Counted from the stretch's first letter, positions 27,595 to 38,502 are shown. The stretch is DNA of 64,000 bases from Afipia sp. (GCA_017308595.1 JAFKER010000017.1:62001-126000); one strand, 5' to 3'. Notes: generated by a model not told the origin, from the letters alone. A program made the numbers and translations.

Positions 27595-30327
27595 ATGACC
27601 ATCCATTCCACGCCCCCCGCATCACCGACCGCCGAAGCCGCCGCACCCGAGGCCGCCGGGCGCGTCACGCCCATGATGGAACAGTACCTTGAGATCAAGG
27701 CGGCCAATCCCGGGCTGCTGCTGTTCTACCGAATGGGCGATTTCTACGAACTGTTCTTCGAGGATGCGGAAACCGCCTCGCGGGCGCTCGGCATCACACT
27801 GACCAAACGCGGCAAGCACATGGGTGAAGACATCCCGATGTGCGGCGTGCCGGTGGAACGCTCGGACGATTATTTGCATCGACTGATCGCGCTCGGCCAT
27901 CGCGTGGCGGTTTGCGAGCAAACCGAGAACCCCGCCGAGGCCAAGAAGCGCGGCAACAAGAGCGTGGTCCGGCGTGACGTGGTCCGGCTGGTGACGCCCG
28001 GCACGCTGACCGAGGATACGCTACTCGATGCCAAGACCAACAATTACCTGCTGGCGATCGCGCGGACACGCGGCTCTTCATCGGCGAACGACCGCATCGG
28101 CCTCGCATGGATCGATATTTCGACGGCAGAGTTCAGCGTCACCGAATGCGCCGCGAACGAACTCGGCGCGACGTTGGCACGGATCAATCCAAATGAAGTG
28201 ATCGTCACCGACGCGCTCTACTCCGATCCGGAACTGTCCGCGCTGTTCCGGACACTCGCCGCGGTGACGCCGGTGACACGCGACATTTTTGACGCCGCCA
28301 CCGCCGAGCGGCGGCTATGCGATTATTTTGCCGTCGCAACCATGGACGGCTTCGGCGCGATGTCGCGGCTGGAAGCAACGGCTGCGGCTGCCGCCGTCAC
28401 TTATGTCGACCGAACGCAGGTCGGCCAGCATCTGCCGCTGTCGCCACCGACGCGAGAAGCCGCGGGCACGACGATGGCCATCGATCCCGCCACCCGCGCC
28501 AATCTCGAACTCACGCGCACGCTGACAGGCGAACGTCGCGGCTCGCTGCTCGATGCCATCGACTGCACCGTGACCGCAGCTGGATCGCGATTGTTGGCGC
28601 AGCGCCTCGCAGCGCCCTTGACCGACAGCGCAGCGATCTCGCATCGGCTCGATGCCACCGCGATGTTCGCCGACGACAGCGCGGCACGCGACGATCTGCG
28701 CGGCATCCTGCGCGCGGCGCCGGATATTTCGCGGGCACTGGCGCGCCTGTCGGTCGGGCGCGGCGGCCCGCGCGATCTCGCAGCTTTGCGCGACGGCATT
28801 CTCGCCGCCGACAAGATTCTCGAACGTCTTGCGCGCATCGAGAAACTGCCGCGCGACATTTCGCTTGCGATTGAATCTCTGCGCCGTCCCTCGCGCGATC
28901 TCGCACGTGAATTTGCGCGCGGCCTTGCGGACGAACTGCCGCTGTTCAAACGCGACGGCGGCTTCGTCCGGGCTGGATACGAGGCGGCGCTCGACGAGAC
29001 CCGCAACCTGCGCGACGCCTCGCGCCTCGTGGTGGCCGCGATGCAGGCTCGCTATGCCAACGACACCGGGATCAAGGGCCTCAAGATCCGGCACAACAAC
29101 GTGCTCGGCTATTTCGTCGAGGTCACGGCGCAACACGGTGACAAGCTGATGACCGCACCGCTGAACGCGACGTTCATCCATCGCCAGACGCTGGCGGGAC
29201 AGGTTCGCTTCACAACGACGGAACTTGGCGAGATCGAAGCCAAGATCGCCAATGCCGGCGATCGTGCGCTCGGACTGGAACTGGAAATCTTCGACCGGCT
29301 GTGCGCGCAAGCCGTTGCAGCAGGTGACGATCTGCGCGCCGCCGCGCACGCCTTCGCGCTGCTCGATGTCACATCGGCACTGGCGAAACTCGCCGTCGAC
29401 GAGAGCTACACGCGCCCTGTGGTCGACAACTCGCTGAAATTCTCCATCGAAGGCGGCCGTCATCCGGTGGTCGAGCAATCGCTGAAACGCGACGGCCAGC
29501 CTTTCATTGCCAATGCCTGCGATCTCTCTCCGGGGCCGGCGCAATCATCGGGACAAATCTGGCTGATCACCGGTCCGAACATGGCCGGTAAATCGACTTT
29601 CCTGCGCCAGAACGCGCTGATCGCCCTGATGGCGCAGATCGGCAGCTTCGTGCCCGCGAAACTTGCCCATATCGGCATTGTCGACAGACTGTTCTCCCGC
29701 GTCGGTGCCGCGGACGATCTGGCGCGCGGACGCTCGACCTTCATGGTCGAGATGGTGGAGACCGCGGCGATCCTCAATCAGGCCGGTGAACGTGCGCTGG
29801 TGATCCTGGACGAGATCGGGCGCGGCACCTCGACCTTTGACGGACTGTCGATCGCATGGGCCTCGATCGAACATCTGCATGAAAGCAACCGCTGCCGCGC
29901 GCTGTTTGCCACGCACTACCACGAACTGACAGCACTCTCGGCCAACCTGCCCCGTCTGTTCAACGCGACCGTTCGCGTGAAGGAATGGCAAGGCGACGTG
30001 GTGTTCCTCCACGAAGTGCTGCCGGGGTCGGCGGATCGCTCCTACGGCATTCAGGTCGCCAAGCTCGCAGGACTTCCGGCTGCCGTTGTCGCCCGCGCGA
30101 AGTCGGTGCTGGCAAAACTCGAGGCGCAGGACCGCAACACCACGACCCGCGCGCTCATCGACGACCTGCCGCTCTTTGCGGTTCCCTCACGCGCAGCACC
30201 GGAGCCGCAACCGCCAAGCGAGACCGACCAAGTTCTCGAAGCACTCAACGCGCTGCATCCCGACGAGATGTCTCCGCGTGAAGCGCTTGATGCGCTATAT
30301 GCATTGAAAGCGAAGCTGCCGAAGTAA
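27595..30327 (+). CDS. mutS: DNA mismatch repair protein MutS
   Basis: Recognises mismatches and small loops and starts methyl- or nick-directed repair. The 910-residue product has the mismatch-binding domain with the FYxxF-type contact in [12 protein letters not shown]. The Walker A motif GPNMAGKS is at residues 660-667, and the Walker B region is [16 protein letters not shown], followed by ATHYHELT. The frame is open further upstream to 27457, but 27595 is the family-like start. The stop lies only 5 bases from that of the converging osmC-like gene. Confidence 0.97.
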   Translation: MTIHSTPPASPTAEAAAPEAAGRVTPMMEQYLEIKAANPGLLLFYRMGDFYELFFEDAETASRALGITLTKRGKHMGEDIPMCGVPVERSDDYLHRLIALGHRVAVCEQTENPAEAKKRGNKSVVRRDVVRLVTPGTLTEDTLLDAKTNNYLLAIARTRGSSSANDRIGLAWIDISTAEFSVTECAANELGATLARINPNEVIVTDALYSDPELSALFRTLAAVTPVTRDIFDAATAERRLCDYFAVATMDGFGAMSRLEATAAAAAVTYVDRTQVGQHLPLSPPTREAAGTTMAIDPATRANLELTRTLTGERRGSLLDAIDCTVTAAGSRLLAQRLAAPLTDSAAISHRLDATAMFADDSAARDDLRGILRAAPDISRALARLSVGRGGPRDLAALRDGILAADKILERLARIEKLPRDISLAIESLRRPSRDLAREFARGLADELPLFKRDGGFVRAGYEAALDETRNLRDASRLVVAAMQARYANDTGIKGLKIRHNNVLGYFVEVTAQHGDKLMTAPLNATFIHRQTLAGQVRFTTTELGEIEAKIANAGDRALGLELEIFDRLCAQAVAAGDDLRAAAHAFALLDVTSALAKLAVDESYTRPVVDNSLKFSIEGGRHPVVEQSLKRDGQPFIANACDLSPGPAQSSGQIWLITGPNMAGKSTFLRQNALIALMAQIGSFVPAKLAHIGIVDRLFSRVGAADDLARGRSTFMVEMVETAAILNQAGERALVILDEIGRGTSTFDGLSIAWASIEHLHESNRCRALFATHYHELTALSANLPRLFNATVRVKEWQGDVVFLHEVLPGSADRSYGIQVAKLAGLPAAVVARAKSVLAKLEAQDRNTTTRALIDDLPLFAVPSRAAPEPQPPSETDQVLEALNALHPDEMSPREALDALYALKAKLPK

Positions 30328-30332
30328 CGCGA

Positions 30333-30845
30333 TCAGACCCGATTGATCGACACGCTGGTCTTCGGGCCGTTCTTGATGGTCTGATAAACCACGCAATAAC
30401 GCTCGGTGAGTTTCAGAAGCTGATCAAGCTTGTCTTGCGGCGCTTCCGTGTCGACATCGAACCGGAGACGGATTTCCGCAAAACCCACCGGCGCTGCCTT
30501 GTCCACGCCAAGCGTGCCGCGAAAATCGAGATCGCCTTCGGCAACAACATTGCCGGATTTCAGCGGCGCGTCGATGGCAGTCGCCACCGATTTCAGCGTC
30601 ACACCTGCGCAGGCCACCAGCGCCTCAAGCAGCATGTCGCCCGAGCACAGCTCAAGGCCCGAACCGCCGGTCGCCGGATGCAGACCGGCAATCGCCGCAG
30701 CCGCCTTTCCGGTTTCGACTTTGCAGGACAGGCCCTCGCTGTCGAGCGAACCCTTCGCTTTCAAGGTGATGAAAGCCGCCTTCGGGTCGCTCTTGTAGCG
30801 ATCCTTGATCGGCGCCTGCATGGCGCGCAGTTCGGTCGAATCCAT
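30333..30845 (-). CDS. OsmC-family protein
   Basis: A 170-residue member of the OsmC/Ohr/YhfA family. Two conserved cysteines are present, one in the LCSGDMLLEALVACAG segment and one in RYCVVYQTI. Ohr and OsmC proteins reduce organic hydroperoxides through such a cysteine pair. Sequence context is closer to the general OsmC-like (YhfA) branch than to Ohr, so peroxidase activity is inferred only. It is divergent from glnD. Confidence 0.85.
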   Translation of the reverse strand: MDSTELRAMQAPIKDRYKSDPKAAFITLKAKGSLDSEGLSCKVETGKAAAAIAGLHPATGGSGLELCSGDMLLEALVACAGVTLKSVATAIDAPLKSGNVVAEGDLDFRGTLGVDKAAPVGFAEIRLRFDVDTEAPQDKLDQLLKLTERYCVVYQTIKNGPKTSVSINRV

Positions 30846-31135
30846 GATCCCTGTTCTCCATCTTCACCCGGATCAACATCCGCCGCCGGCGGCTTATTCC
30901 CCATTATGTCCCGCTGCCGGCGGCAGGCAAATTCACCCGCGGCGCGCCTTTCTTATAGGTGGAATATGGATATATATTTCAACAAGATACACGATCCTGT
31001 CAGCGGGGCGGAAGTTGCAGATATGCATCGCGCAACAGAGGCGGCTTTCGCCAGCAGGCAAGAAAACAGCTCAAACGGCTGTTTCCGCCGCAATCGGCTG
31101 ATGACACCGCTGTTGCCGTCCGTTATCCGGGTAGG

Positions 31136-33931
31136 ATGGACAGCGTGACGGCCACTCTCCCCACCGATTCCGAAGTGCAGTTCGATACGGCACGTATCAC
31201 CGGCGAGATCGAAGCGCTGGCCGAAAAGCACGCCGGCAAGGACGATCAGTTTCGCGCGGCCATTACCCAGTTGCTTAAGGGAGAATTGGCGCGCGCACGC
31301 GAAGCTGCTCAGGCACAGCTCCTGAAAGATCGCCATGGCCGCCGTTGCGCAGAGCGCCTCTGTGACGTTCAGGACGAGATCATTCGCATCCTGTTCAATG
31401 CGGCGACCCGGCACCTCTATCACTCGCCAACGCCCTCGGACTCCGAACGCATGGCCGTGATCGCCACCGGCGGTTACGGACGCGGCCTGATGGCGCCGGA
31501 ATCGGACATCGATCTGCTGTTTATCCTGCCCTACAAGCAGACAGCATGGGGCGAGCAGGTCGCCGAAGCCATTCTGTACTGCCTCTGGGACATGGGGCTG
31601 AAGGTCGGACACGCCACACGCTCGATCGATGAATCGATCCGCCAGGCGCGCGCCGACATGACCATCCGCACCTCGGTGCTGGAAACCCGTTTCCTCACTG
31701 GCGACAAAGCACTCTACGAAGAACTCGTGACGCGCTTCGATAAGGACGTCGTGCAAGGCACCGCCCCCGAATTCGTCGCTGCGAAGCTGGCGGAGCGCGA
31801 GGAGCGTCATCGCCGTGCCGGTCAGTCGCGTTATCTGGTCGAACCCAACGTCAAGGATGGCAAGGGCGGCCTGCGCGATTTGCACACGCTGTTCTGGATC
31901 GCGAAGTACGTCTATCGCGTCCATGACGCTGCGGACCTCGTCCAGCAGGGCGTGTTCGATCCGCAGGAATACCGCACATTCCGCCGTTGCGAAGATTTCC
32001 TCTGGTCGGTCCGCTGCAACATGCATTTCTACACCGGCCGGCCTGAAGAGCGGCTGTCATTCGAAATGCAGCGTGAGATCGCCCAGCGGCTCGGCTACAC
32101 CTCGCATCCCGGCATGCAGGACGTCGAACGCTTCATGAAGCACTACTTCCTGATCGCGAAGGAAGTCGGTGACCTGACTGCGATCCTCTGCGCCAAACTG
32201 GAAGATCAGGAAACCAAGCCCGCGCCGGTGTTGAGCCGCGTGATGGCGAGACTGCGCCCGGGCCGCAAGCGCGGACGCGTCCCCGGTGGCGAAGATTTTG
32301 TTATCGACAACAACCGCATCAATCTTGCCGCGCCTGACGTATTCAAGACCGATCCGGTCAACCTGATCCGCATCTTCCGCCTCGCCCAGAAGAACAATCT
32401 CGCATTCCATCCGGACGCCATGCGCGCGGCAACGCGATCGCTCGGGCTGATCACGCCGAAGCTGCGCGAGAATCCGGAAGCCAACAAGCTGTTCATGGAA
32501 ATTCTGACATCGAACGATGCAGAGACCGTGCTGCGCCGAATGAACGAAGCGGGTGTGCTCGGCCGTTTCATTCGCGCGTTCGGACAGATCGTGTCGATGA
32601 TGCAGTTCAACATGTATCATCACTACACGGTGGACGAACATCTGCTGCGCTGTATTGGCATTCTTCAGGATATCGAGCGCGGCGGAAACGACGAGTTCGT
32701 CGTCGCCAGCGACCTGATGCGCAAGATTCATCCCGAACATCGTGCTGTGATCTACATGGCGGTGTTTCTGCACGACATCGCGAAAGGCCGCCCCGAGGAT
32801 CATTCTATTGCGGGAGCCAAGGTCGCGCGCCGGCTGTGCCCGCGTTTCGGATTCAATGCCGCCGATACCGAACTGATCGCATGGCTGATCGAGGAACATC
32901 TGACGATGTCCACGGTGGCGCAGTCCCGCGACTTGTCGGACCGAAAGACCATCGAGAACTTCGCGGCCGTCGTACAATCGATCGAACAGATGAAGCTGCT
33001 GACCATTCTGACAACAGCGGATATTCGCGGGGTCGGACCCGGTGTGTGGAACGGCTGGAAGGCGCAGCTTATCCGTACGCTCTATTACGAAACGGAGCCG
33101 GTGCTGACCGGCGGCTTCTCCGAGGTCAATCGCGCCCAACGCATCGAGGTCGCCCAAGCGGAATTCCGCGCAACCTTCAAGGAGTGGCCGGAAGCCGAGC
33201 TTGAGGCCTATATCGCGCGGCACTATCCCGCCTACTGGCTCAAGGTCGAACTGCCGCGCAAAATCCGCCATGCGCGGTTTGTGAAGGCCAGTGAAGCCGG
33301 CGGCCACAAGCTTGCTGTCAATGTCGGCTTCGATGAAGGACGCGGCGTCACCGAACTCACGATCATGGCGCCGGATCATCCCTGGCTGCTGTCGATCATC
33401 GCCGGCGCCTGCGCCTCCGCCGGAGCCAACATCGTCGATGCGCAAATCTACACCACAACGGACGGGATTGCGCTCGACACCATCGCCATCACCCGCGAGT
33501 ACGACCGTGACGATGACGAAGGCCGCCGCGCAACGCGTATTGGCGATACCATCGAGCAGGTTCTGGAAGGCAAGTTGCGGCTGCCAGACGTCATGGCACG
33601 CCGCACGGCGTCGAAAACTCGGCTAAAGCCTTTTGTCGTCGAGCCGGAAGTCAGCATCAACAATCAGTGGTCGGATCGCTATACCGTGATCGAGGTCTCG
33701 GGCCTCGACCGGCCCGGCCTGCTGTTTCAGCTCACCACCGCGATCTCGAAGCTCAACCTCAACATCGCGTCCGCGCATGTGGCGACCTTCGGCGAACGCG
33801 CCCGCGACGTATTTTATGTGACCGACCTGCTGGGCGCACAGATTACCGCGCCGACCAGACAGGCGGCCATCAAACGCGCGCTGATCCACCTGCTCGCCAA
33901 CAGCGATGCGTCGGAAAAGCCCGCCGCCTGA
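31136..33931 (+). CDS. glnD: Bifunctional [protein-PII] uridylyltransferase/uridylyl-removing enzyme GlnD
   Basis: The primary nitrogen sensor: it uridylylates PII proteins when glutamine is low and removes UMP when it is high. Domains in order are the nucleotidyltransferase (GGYGRGLMAPESDIDLLFIL), a GlnE-like linker, the HD hydrolase (YMAVFLHDIAKGRPEDHS) and two C-terminal ACT glutamine-binding domains (starting near WLLSIIAGACASAGANIVD and VSGLDRPGLLFQLTTAIS). The ATG at 31136 gives 931 residues, the usual length in this group. The frame is open upstream to 30959 without family-like content. Confidence 0.96.
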   Translation: MDSVTATLPTDSEVQFDTARITGEIEALAEKHAGKDDQFRAAITQLLKGELARAREAAQAQLLKDRHGRRCAERLCDVQDEIIRILFNAATRHLYHSPTPSDSERMAVIATGGYGRGLMAPESDIDLLFILPYKQTAWGEQVAEAILYCLWDMGLKVGHATRSIDESIRQARADMTIRTSVLETRFLTGDKALYEELVTRFDKDVVQGTAPEFVAAKLAEREERHRRAGQSRYLVEPNVKDGKGGLRDLHTLFWIAKYVYRVHDAADLVQQGVFDPQEYRTFRRCEDFLWSVRCNMHFYTGRPEERLSFEMQREIAQRLGYTSHPGMQDVERFMKHYFLIAKEVGDLTAILCAKLEDQETKPAPVLSRVMARLRPGRKRGRVPGGEDFVIDNNRINLAAPDVFKTDPVNLIRIFRLAQKNNLAFHPDAMRAATRSLGLITPKLRENPEANKLFMEILTSNDAETVLRRMNEAGVLGRFIRAFGQIVSMMQFNMYHHYTVDEHLLRCIGILQDIERGGNDEFVVASDLMRKIHPEHRAVIYMAVFLHDIAKGRPEDHSIAGAKVARRLCPRFGFNAADTELIAWLIEEHLTMSTVAQSRDLSDRKTIENFAAVVQSIEQMKLLTILTTADIRGVGPGVWNGWKAQLIRTLYYETEPVLTGGFSEVNRAQRIEVAQAEFRATFKEWPEAELEAYIARHYPAYWLKVELPRKIRHARFVKASEAGGHKLAVNVGFDEGRGVTELTIMAPDHPWLLSIIAGACASAGANIVDAQIYTTTDGIALDTIAITREYDRDDDEGRRATRIGDTIEQVLEGKLRLPDVMARRTASKTRLKPFVVEPEVSINNQWSDRYTVIEVSGLDRPGLLFQLTTAISKLNLNIASAHVATFGERARDVFYVTDLLGAQITAPTRQAAIKRALIHLLANSDASEKPAA

Positions 33932-34091
33932 TATATCTTTCATCGCCCTGCGCCGGCTGCACTATGAATCACGGCCATTTGCCGCAGGCGCGATTGCGCC
34001 TTTGTCATGCAACCATTTCGCGGAGCGGAGGTTATCAACGCCACGCCGGCATGTTATAGCATCGGGCGGATTGTTCCTTCGGAGGTCCGCG

Positions 34092-35498
34092 ATGTTCGAC
34101 GGTCTCGACGCAGTCACGCTGGCGCGCCTGCAGTTTTCGTTCACGATGAGCTTTCACATCGTGTTTCCGGCCTTCTCCATCGGCCTTGCCAGTTATCTTG
34201 CCGTCCTCGAAGCGCTGTGGCTGTGGACCGGCCGTGAGGTCTTCATCAACCTGTTCAATTACTGGCTGAAGATTTTTGCCATCGCCTTCGGCATGGGCGT
34301 CGTCTCCGGCATCGTGATGTCTTACCAGTTCGGCACCAACTGGGCCGTGTTCGCAGACAAAACCGGCCCAATCGTCGGCCCGCTGATGGCCTATGAAGTA
34401 CTGACGGCGTTTTTCCTTGAGGCCGGCTTTCTCGGCGTCATGCTGTTCGGCCTCAAGCGCGTCGGCCACAGGCTGCACTTCTTTGCGACAATGATGGTCG
34501 CCATCGGCACGCTGATCTCGGCATTCTGGATTCTCTCCGCGAACTCCTGGATGCAGACGCCGACCGGCTTTGCCATGAATTCGCACGGTCAATTCGTCCC
34601 CGCCGACTGGTGGAAGGTGATTTTCAATCCATCCTTCCCCTATCGTCTCGTGCATATGGTGCTGGCTGCCTATCTCACCACGGCTTTCGTGGTCGGTGCC
34701 GTCGGCGCATTCCATCTGCTGCGCAATTCGAAGCTCGAAGGTGCGCGCGTGATGTTCTCCATGGCCATGTGGATGGCCGCATTGGTTGCGCCGATCCAGA
34801 TATTCGCCGGGGACCAGCACGGCCTCAACACGCTGGAGCACCAGCCCGTGAAAGTGATGGCGATGGAAGGCCACTTCCAGAGCCATCCAAACGGTGCACC
34901 GTTGATCCTGTTCGGGATTCCCGATCAGGACGAAGCGAAGGTAAAGTACTCCATCGAGATTCCGAAGGCTTCGTCGCTGATCCTGAAACACTCGCTCGAT
35001 GCCCCGCTGAAAGGCCTCGACACCGTGCCGCGCGAGAACTGGCCGAAGGTCGGCATCGTGTTCTGGTCATTCCGCATCATGGTCGGCATTGGCTTCCTGA
35101 TGCTCGGCATAGGCCTGCTCAGCCTTTGGATGCGCTGGCGCGGCAAGCTCTACGACTCGAAGCTGCTGCATCGCTATGCCCTTGCGATGGGACCGGCCGG
35201 ATTTATTGCCGTCCTGGCCGGTTGGGTGACCACAGAAGCCGGCCGCCAGCCGTTTACGGTCTATGGGCTGCTGCGCACGGTGGATTCCGCATCGCCGCTT
35301 GATGCTCCAGCTGTCGCGACATCGCTGCTCGCCTTTATCGTGGTCTATTTCATCGTATTCGGCATGGGTGTGCTCTATATCCTGCGGCTGATGAAAGTCC
35401 CGCCGCATCATGGCGAGGAAGGACCGCGCACCGATATTCCCGCCCGCGCCTCAGGCATCACGCCCGCGACGGCTGCCGTTGCTCAAGGACAAGGGTGA
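34092..35498 (+). CDS. cydA: Cytochrome bd-type ubiquinol oxidase subunit I (CioA type)
   Basis: A 468-residue heme-bearing subunit of the terminal quinol oxidase. His 22 (SFTMSFHIVF) corresponds to the heme b595/d ligand near the N-terminus, and further motifs (GDQHGLNTLEHQPVK and HMVLAAYLTTAFVVG) are conserved. The Q loop is short, which is the cyanide-insensitive oxidase subtype. The start at 34092 follows a strong GGAGG site; the frame is open upstream to 33906. It is the first gene of a cydA-cydB-DUF2474 operon. No FNR-type site is obvious upstream. Confidence 0.95.
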   Translation: MFDGLDAVTLARLQFSFTMSFHIVFPAFSIGLASYLAVLEALWLWTGREVFINLFNYWLKIFAIAFGMGVVSGIVMSYQFGTNWAVFADKTGPIVGPLMAYEVLTAFFLEAGFLGVMLFGLKRVGHRLHFFATMMVAIGTLISAFWILSANSWMQTPTGFAMNSHGQFVPADWWKVIFNPSFPYRLVHMVLAAYLTTAFVVGAVGAFHLLRNSKLEGARVMFSMAMWMAALVAPIQIFAGDQHGLNTLEHQPVKVMAMEGHFQSHPNGAPLILFGIPDQDEAKVKYSIEIPKASSLILKHSLDAPLKGLDTVPRENWPKVGIVFWSFRIMVGIGFLMLGIGLLSLWMRWRGKLYDSKLLHRYALAMGPAGFIAVLAGWVTTEAGRQPFTVYGLLRTVDSASPLDAPAVATSLLAFIVVYFIVFGMGVLYILRLMKVPPHHGEEGPRTDIPARASGITPATAAVAQGQG

Positions 35499-35503
35499 TC
35501 GCC

Positions 35504-36517
35504 ATGGCCGAGTTCACCTTCGACATCGCAATGCTGTGGGCCTTTATCATCGCCTTCGCAGTGTTCATGTACATTGTCATGGATGGCTTTGATCTCGGGC
35601 TCGGAATGCTGTTTCCATTTTTCCCGGAGAAGCATGACCGCGATGTGATGATGAACACCGTCGCACCGGTATGGGACGGCAACGAGACCTGGCTGGTGCT
35701 GGGTGGCGGCGGCCTGATGGCCGCATTCCCCCTGGCCTACGCGATCCTGATGCCCGCCCTCTATACGCCGATTATCGCCATGCTGATCGGGCTCATATTC
35801 CGCGGCGTTGCGTTCGAATTCCGCTGGCGCACCCAAAGCGAGCGCAACCGCTGGGACATTGCCTTTGCAGGCGGCTCGCTGGTCGCCGCCATGGCGCAGG
35901 GCATTGCGCTTGGCGCCATTCTGCAGGGAGTCCATGTCGAAGGGCGTCATTATGCCGGAGGCTGGTGGGACTGGCTGACTCCGTTCAGCATCCTCACAGG
36001 CTGCGCCGTCGTTGCCGGCTACGGCCTGCTGGGCGCGACATGGCTGGTGATGAAAACCACTGGCGAATTGCGCGAGCACGCCTACCGGCTGAGCTGGTGG
36101 CTTCTGATTGCCACGTTGGCCGCCATCGTCGCCGTCAGCCTCGCGACACCATTCCTTCAGGCCGACTACTGGCGGCGCTGGTTCGAATGGCCGAACATTC
36201 TCTTCACCGCGCCGATTCCGATCGCAGTCGCGGCCATCACACTGCTGCTTCTGAAAAGCCTCGCGAGCAAACAGGACTATCGACCCTTCGTTCTCTCGCT
36301 GGTCCTGTTCGCGATTACCTATGCGGGCCTTGGTGTCAGCATGTATCCCTATATCGTGCCACAGAGCGTCACCATCTGGCAGGCGGCCGCGCCCGCCAGC
36401 AGTCTCCACTTCATGATTTTCGGCGTGGCAGTGCTGGTGCCGATCATCCTCATTTACACCGGATGGGCTTACTGGGTGTTTCGCGGCAAGGTCGACGCCT
36501 CCAGTGGATACCACTGA
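35504..36517 (+). CDS. cydB: Cytochrome bd-type ubiquinol oxidase subunit II (CioB type)
   Basis: A 337-residue membrane subunit with about eight helices. The N-terminal motif FIIAFAVFMYIVMDGFDLGL, followed by GMLFPFFPEKHDRDVMMNTV and DGNETWLVLGG, is diagnostic of CydB. It starts at the ATG at 35504, 8 bases after AAGGG; a GTG at 35495 overlaps the cydA stop. The stop overlaps the ATG of the small DUF2474 gene by one base, so translation is coupled. Confidence 0.95.
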   Translation: MAEFTFDIAMLWAFIIAFAVFMYIVMDGFDLGLGMLFPFFPEKHDRDVMMNTVAPVWDGNETWLVLGGGGLMAAFPLAYAILMPALYTPIIAMLIGLIFRGVAFEFRWRTQSERNRWDIAFAGGSLVAAMAQGIALGAILQGVHVEGRHYAGGWWDWLTPFSILTGCAVVAGYGLLGATWLVMKTTGELREHAYRLSWWLLIATLAAIVAVSLATPFLQADYWRRWFEWPNILFTAPIPIAVAAITLLLLKSLASKQDYRPFVLSLVLFAITYAGLGVSMYPYIVPQSVTIWQAAAPASSLHFMIFGVAVLVPIILIYTGWAYWVFRGKVDASSGYH

Positions 36518-36648
36518 TGGCCGCGCCGCACGAAACGCCCCGGCCATTGGGCCAGCGGCTGCTATGGTTCGCCGCACTCTGGCTGCTCGGAACGGGGACA
36601 GTGGCGGTTTTCGCCTATATATTACGGCTCTGGATCGCTCCGCATTAA
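36517..36648 (+). CDS. DUF2474 small membrane protein, probable cytochrome bd accessory subunit
   Basis: A 43-residue product starting at the ATG that overlaps the cydB stop (TGATG). It begins MAAPHETPRPLGQRLLWF, then has a single transmembrane helix (LWLLGTGTVAVFAYILRLWI) and ends in APH. This matches the short DUF2474 proteins encoded after cioAB in proteobacteria, which are proposed to play the CydX role of stabilising the hemes. It is short enough to be missed by gene finders. Confidence 0.88.
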   Translation: MAAPHETPRPLGQRLLWFAALWLLGTGTVAVFAYILRLWIAPH

Positions 36649-36787
36649 TGTTCTGCGGCCGGGATTTCAGATGTATTTTAAGGATTTAAGACACAAGCTG
36701 GCCTGCCTTCGAGCCCGTATCCCTTGCCAGCCGAACACGGCTCAGGTTTGATGCGGGCGGGGCACGACATCACGCGGGATTCTCGAC

Positions 36788-37384
36788 ATGAACATCATCC
36801 GGTTTCTGTCTTTGGCGGCAGTCGCGGCCACTCTGCTGTTCGCAGCGCCTCATCATGCCTTCGCGCAGGGTCGCGAAATGAACATCGGCGATCAACCGGG
36901 TTACGTTCCCGAGAGCGAAGAGATCGACCCTGAGTACAGGCGCACGGCTGTACTCTACCGGACCACCGAAGCGCCCGGCACGATCATTATCAACACATCC
37001 GAACGCTTCCTGTATCTGATCCAGGGCAACGGTCGTGCGCTCCGCTACGGCATTGGCGTGGGACGTGAAGGCTTCCAGTGGCAGGGCTTGCAAAAAATTA
37101 CCCGCAAACAGGAGTGGCCGGACTGGACTCCTCCGCCGGAAATGATCGCACGTCAGCCGTATCTGCCGCGCTTCATGGCGGGCGGTCCTGGCAATCCGAT
37201 GGGCGCACGCGCGCTCTATCTCGGCGCCACCGTCTATCGCATTCACGGCACCAATCAGCCCCAAACCATCGGTAGCGCGATTTCCTCGGGATGCTTCCGT
37301 CTGGTCAACGCCGACGTGAGCGATCTCTACGAGCGCGTTCCGGTCGGCACCAAGGTCATTATTCGCCAGCGCCCAGAAATCTAG
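36788..37384 (+). CDS. Periplasmic L,D-transpeptidase (YkuD domain)
   Basis: A 198-residue secreted protein with a signal peptide (residues 1-27, ending AFAQ). The YkuD catalytic region is RIHGTNQPQTIGSAISSGCF, with His 153 and nucleophile Cys 169, followed by RLVN. Such enzymes form 3-3 peptidoglycan cross-links or anchor outer-membrane proteins to the wall. It is one of the small ErfK-type proteins found in several copies in Rhizobiales. It stands alone, with 139 bases upstream. Confidence 0.92.
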   Translation: MNIIRFLSLAAVAATLLFAAPHHAFAQGREMNIGDQPGYVPESEEIDPEYRRTAVLYRTTEAPGTIIINTSERFLYLIQGNGRALRYGIGVGREGFQWQGLQKITRKQEWPDWTPPPEMIARQPYLPRFMAGGPGNPMGARALYLGATVYRIHGTNQPQTIGSAISSGCFRLVNADVSDLYERVPVGTKVIIRQRPEI

Positions 37385-37437
37385 TACCCGACCCCTCCTT
37401 TCTTTTCCGCACGCATCCTTAGAAGCGAGATTACTTC

Positions 37438-38487
37438 ATGGCCATTTTTTCGCGCACCTTCGGGACCGGTCTGACGATCGGCGCGTTGATTGCTGTCGCG
37501 GTCGCTGCAGCCGCGATCACCTACGAGCGATACGATACGCGGACCCTCAAGCGCACCGTAAAACGCGATGCTGTGCTGTGCGGCGTCAATTCCGGCCTGC
37601 CGGGCTTCTCGATCCCCGACGACAAGGGCAACTGGTCCGGCTTCGATGTGGATATCTGCCGCGCGGTTGCTGCGGCCATCTTCAACGACCCGAATAAGGT
37701 GAAGTTCATTCCGCTGGATGCCAGCGAACGCTTCAAGGAACTGCGCAACCGCAAGGTGGATATCCTGTCGCGCAATTCCACATGGAGCATGTCGCGCGAG
37801 ACAGAATACGGCCTGAACTTCGCGGCCATCGCCTATTATGACGGCGAAGGCTTCATGGTCCGCCAGTCGCGGAAGATCGAATCGGCACTTGAACTGGACG
37901 GCAGCAAGGTCTGCGTCCAGGCAGGCACCACGACGCAACTCAACCTCGCGGATTATTTCCGCGCCAACAACATCAAGTATCAGGAAATGAATTTCCCGAA
38001 GCTTGATGACGTCCTCAAGGCCTACGATTCCGGCGAGTGCGATGTGCTGACCACCGATGTCTCACAGCTCTATGCGCTCCGGCTTCGGCTGACCAAGCCC
38101 GCCGAGCACATCATCCTGCCCGACGTGATCTCGAAGGAGCCGCTGGCACCCGTGGTCCGGCAGCGCGACGACGAATGGCTGCTGATCGTGAAATGGACGA
38201 TCTATGCGATGCTGAACGCCGAGGAGCTCGGCGTTTCTTCAAAAAATATCGATGAAGCGCTGAAGTCGAAAAAGCCCGATATCATGCGCCTGCTCGGAAC
38301 CGAGGGCGCCTATGGAGAGGAAATCGATCTCACCAAGGACTGGGCCGCGCGCATCATTCGCCATGTCGGCAACTACGGTGAGGTCTACGACCGCAATGTC
38401 GGCGAGGGATCCAAGCTGAAAATTCCCCGCGGTCTCAACCAGCTCTGGAACGCAGGCGGCATCCAGTACGCCCCGCCAATTCGCTAA
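37438..38487 (+). CDS. AapJ-like general amino acid ABC transporter substrate-binding protein
   Basis: A 349-residue periplasmic binding protein with an N-terminal membrane-targeting segment (about residues 9-28). GVNSGLPGFSIPDDKGNWSG and GFDVDICRAVAAAIF are typical of the AapJ family. The middle VDILSRNSTWSMSRETEYG and the later DVLTTDVSQLYALR also fit. No permease or ATPase genes are adjacent, so it must use components encoded elsewhere or is a paralogue. The family transports a broad range of L-amino acids; the specificity here is unknown. Confidence 0.88.
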   Translation: MAIFSRTFGTGLTIGALIAVAVAAAAITYERYDTRTLKRTVKRDAVLCGVNSGLPGFSIPDDKGNWSGFDVDICRAVAAAIFNDPNKVKFIPLDASERFKELRNRKVDILSRNSTWSMSRETEYGLNFAAIAYYDGEGFMVRQSRKIESALELDGSKVCVQAGTTTQLNLADYFRANNIKYQEMNFPKLDDVLKAYDSGECDVLTTDVSQLYALRLRLTKPAEHIILPDVISKEPLAPVVRQRDDEWLLIVKWTIYAMLNAEELGVSSKNIDEALKSKKPDIMRLLGTEGAYGEEIDLTKDWAARIIRHVGNYGEVYDRNVGEGSKLKIPRGLNQLWNAGGIQYAPPIR

Positions 38488-38502
38488 ACCGAAAGACGAA
38501 AC

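Noticed and set aside
28315-29544. 409-codon minus-strand frame inside mutS
   Set aside because: It lies wholly opposite the conserved mutS coding region and has no recognisable domain or start signal.
32057-33445. 462-codon minus-strand frame inside glnD
   Set aside because: It is opposite the HD and linker domains of GlnD, which has intact motifs; composition is that of a complementary-strand shadow.
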